Below are positions 61,124 to 64,000 of a stretch of 64,000 bases of DNA, piece by piece. A program made the translations under genes and the position numbers. The notes below the pieces were generated by a model that searched no databases, had not been told where the DNA came from, and worked only from the letters and a program-made list of their open reading frames with translations. This DNA comes from Buddleja alternifolia (lineage: Eukaryota; Streptophyta; Magnoliopsida; Lamiales; Scrophulariaceae). The stretch spans positions 36,144,423-36,208,422 of the forward strand of contig CM033394.1 of assembly GCA_019426215.1 (NCBI GenBank), in the 5' to 3' direction. Every line of letters begins with the position of its first letter. Positions within the stretch are counted from its first letter, which is position 1.

Positions 61124-61725
61124 GGAAAAATTACATTAACATCTATAGCATAATAAGTAATTATACAAACTTACCCTCTTATAATTGAAATTATAAATAT
61201 CTAATTCTTTATAATTAAAAATTATATTTACCCCATGAGATTAGTTTTTATGATGTCATCATATAAATTTCAAAAATACCCCTATCCAAAAGTCATTTAG
61301 AAAAAATTACAACCCCTCCCCATCTTATTTTTGAAATGATACAAAACTCCCTTGTTATAATGTACTTCTTACGATCACTCCCCTATCTATTAAAAAAATT
61401 ATTAGAATTTAACCCCTAAAATCTTACAATTAGCCCTCCTGTAGGAGGGTGATGGTAATTTCAAAAACAAGAGGGTTTTTTTTGATAATTATAAATTATA
61501 AGAGGGGTATGACAGTAACAAAATTTTTATTCCAACTCTTTTTTATTTTTAATAATTTAATTGAAAGGCAAAAATATCATTTAGGATTGTTTGACCATTG
61601 AATAAGGGTTTTCAGGAGGCTAAATGTAATTTTCAGTTATAGTGGTAAGGTATTTGTAATTTCCATTATGAAAGGGTAAATTTGTGTAATTATCTATTAT
61701 AACAGGATGTGGGTGTAATTTTTCC
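61124..61725. mobile_element. MULE-type MITE with long TIRs
   Basis: 602 bp. The left end GGAAAAATTACATTAACATC and the reverse complement of the right end stay alignable for about 80 bp. The flanking 9-bp sequences TAAGTTTCA (61115-61123) and TAAGTTTTA (61726-61734) differ at one base. No coding frame. Terminal style resembles 51797-52016. Confidence 0.78.
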
Positions 61726-61899
61726 TAAGTTTTAATTTGACAGAGGGAATGCAGTGTTTTTTACGGGCGGGGATTCGTTTCCTTCAGCTTCAGATAAGTG
61801 AATCAATGGGCATGCATAAGAGTTTAAAATTTTGTGTGGAGTCATTTGGAAGTTTTCGTGAAATAACCGACAAATTTGTTGTAACTAGCTTAATACTAA

Positions 61900-62369
61900 G
61901 GCTCTGTATGATTGTGTTTTCGAAAATGAATTTCGAGTTTTTATTGAAAAATGTGTATTATAGAAATTCGTGTGAAAATATTAATTTTTTTTGTTTGTTT
62001 GGATGTGTTTTTGAAAAATGTTTGGAAATTCTGTTGATGTGACATAAAGTTTTTTTTTTTGGTATAATGTAATATAAAGTTGATTGAATTAATTATATAT
62101 GTAATGATGATGGGAGAAAAAATTAGAATAATATCTTATTTATGATAAAGTAAGAAAGAGAATGTGATGTATAGTTGAATTATGTAATTAATGAAAAAAA
62201 AGAGAATGAAGTGGTTGAATTGATAAAATGATGAGTAGTTATATAGGGGAATGTGTAGTGGATTTAAAATTCGAGTATTTTCTGTAGAATTTACGTTGTA
62301 GTGTACATTTTTATTTTTTGGTGATCCAAGAAATGAAAATGCACTTAAAAAACACAACCATACTGCGCC
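61900..62369. mobile_element. Tourist-like MITE (PIF/Harbinger type)
   Basis: 470 bp with TIRs GGCTCTGTATGATTGTGTTT and GGCGCAGTATGGTTGTGTTT (reverse complement of the right end). TSD TAA (61897-61899 and 62370-62372). Core AT-rich, no transposase. Confidence 0.8.
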
Positions 62370-63265
62370 TAAATTATCTTCTTTTTCCATTAATTTTTTT
62401 GGGATATAAAATTAGATGGAAATATCATGAAAGAAATTGAGTTGATATTTATTGATTATCATAATTATAAATATAAAAAATTAATTCATGCAAATTTTTC
62501 TACACTTGTTTTTTTAATATTATAATTTTATTGCAATAAATTAATATTAAATTATTCTATTGTTAGCAGTAACTAAATAATTTTATCCAAATTTTGAAAA
62601 TAGTTTAAAGTATGTAAATTTTTCATATTTTTAGACTTTTTTGAATTGGTTTTCAATTTTTCAATTACATATATTAAGATAATTTTTCTATTACATATAT
62701 TAAGATAATTTTTCTACACAGCTATTTAAAATTTCATATATATCATGTGAGTATTAGGTTTTCTAGTTTATTGATTTGATTTGCAAATATTCAGTGGAGA
62801 GAGAAATGGAAATCGCCAGCCATTTTGTCATATTAAAGGGATTTTCTGGTGAGAAATTGTGTGATTCAAATAAGATTTCTTCAAAAAAAATTTATCAATA
62901 CACACTCAAAATGCATCCAAACATACCCTAAGTTTCCTATCAAATGGGACTAAAGTTGCAACTCACATACAACTTAGGACTAAAATTACAAATTTTTTCC
63001 TACTGTACGTACGAAAAGTGCAATTCGATTACTGAGTGATTGTCATGTAACCGATAATTATATATGTTTCATTTTGTGGGGAGAAAAACTCATCGTAAAT
63101 GCATATGAGAGCTTTAACAAAACTATATCCCCCATAATGTTTCCACCAAATGATGTGCGATTTTCCTTCTTATACTCGTCATTGGCATTTCATTTAAATT
63201 TTGTTGCACCAAATCAGTAAAACTAAAAACCTAATACTAACATATCTACAAAGAGTTGCTACAAA
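62370..63265. other. Intergenic, no gene seen
   Basis: AT-rich. A 22-bp direct repeat (ACATATATTAAGATAATTTT core) occurs near 62667-62710. The stretch CATCCAAACATACCCTAAG near 62912 looks like a MITE end, but its partner was not found. Confidence 0.45.
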
Positions 63266-64000
63266 TCGATATATGATAAAACATAACATTTTAAAACATC
63301 CAAGTAAGCGCATATGTAGATGGCCTACTTAAAATCAATTTTGTCACATAAGTACTATAATTTATATACTCTTTTATTTAATTTGAATATCTATAGTTAG
63401 TAATCTATATCTAAAATATTCAAAATTCAAAATCAATATAAGGTAGTTACCGGTATGATTCAAATTCAAATAAAAAATTAACTTCTTTATATTTATTTTT
63501 CTTATTAATGATACTTATGAACATTTTATTTCTTAAACTAGATAATATAATTTAATGCTTATATTAACAAATTTTCCGATGATAGTCATCTTACTTGAAT
63601 TAAACTTGTAATTTGCTATTATAAATTATCTATATATGATTGTTTTTATCAATAAATAACCATAAATATATATTACATATTCGATTATTTTTACCAATGT
63701 AGTCAGTATCGATATAAATATAAGAAGTTAAAATTAAATTATAAAAAAAATCAATTAAAGATTGTGCAAGTGTTCGTGACAAGGCATATACTAATCACCC
63801 ATGCATGTGATGCAATTCCAAGTGAAACACCCTTTTCATTAGGGTTTTTAGCCTTCCGGATTTCTTGACCATTCTCTCTCATGAAAACTTGTGTTCCGCA
63901 CCTTTTGTTGTCTGCCATTAATCCATGTGAAGTTAAACAATAAATCAAACATTTTGCCCATAAAACATGGGATGATTGTAATGTAATGGGCCCAACTCAA
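63266..64000 (+). mobile_element. 5' end of another Helitron of the H1/H4 family
   Basis: A|TCGATATATGATAAAACAT, then CATCCAAGTAAGCGCATATG, matching the first about 90 bp of H1 (CATCCAAGTAAGCGTATATG at 21660) with scattered changes. The 3' end is not inside the window, or the copy is truncated. The last 250 bp are unrecognised. Confidence 0.6.

Noticed and set aside
63751..63948. 65-codon minus-strand frame near the right edge
   Set aside because: No recognised family. It could be the edge of a gene outside the window, but nothing supports that here.
1..64000. tRNA or rRNA genes, CRISPR arrays, prokaryotic operons
   Set aside because: None seen. The only tRNA-like signal is the SINE at 41157, and repeated units are transposon-derived.

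Overview
The window looks like nuclear DNA of a eudicot plant. It is AT-rich, has genes with many short exons and typical plant GT-AG introns, and carries a dense load of nested transposable elements. The protein matches below rest on recalled family features, not on a search. The lineage cannot be fixed more closely from sequence alone.

Layout. (1) 1-18.4 kb, plus strand: most of a THO2 (THOC2) gene, the large scaffold of the THO/TREX mRNA-export complex. Its 5' end lies outside the window. I resolve 23 exons that give one open frame of 1508 codons plus stop. The last intron has a U12-type (minor spliceosome) donor and branch site. (2) 19.4-20.8 kb, minus strand: a single-exon ANTH-domain clathrin-assembly protein gene, tail to tail with THO2. 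(3) 21.6-41.4 kb: a block of Helitron-type elements placed one after another, with other insertions nested inside them. These include a decayed Ty1/copia element with paired LTRs and target-site duplication (TSD), two copies of an unclassified poly(A) retroposon with 12-bp TSDs, TIR elements, a palindrome-rich Tourist-like MITE and a tRNA-like SINE. (4) 42.4-51.7 kb: a TIR element, then a 5'-truncated L1-type LINE cut twice by later LTR-element insertions: an internally deleted copia element and a 2.1-kb solo LTR. (5) 51.8-59.8 kb, plus strand: a MULE-type MITE, then a complete 11-exon gene of the POD1/TAPT1 family. One of its introns is a clear AT-AC U12-type intron. (6) 60.3-64 kb: a compact non-autonomous Helitron, two more TIR elements and the 5' end of another Helitron.

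How it fits together. The three genes are ordinary single-copy housekeeping-type genes (mRNA export, endocytosis, ER/pollen-tube guidance) and do not form a pathway. About 31 kb between the ANTH gene and POD1 is almost entirely transposon-derived. The layers can be ordered by which element interrupts which, and several insertions are proven by exact TSDs. In the LINE, removing each insertion rejoins the reading frame. The least expected observations are the two minor-spliceosome introns in neighbouring genes, a duplicated 3' splice site in THO2, a THO2 segment where former coding sequence seems to have become intron, and the retroposon pair of unknown origin.
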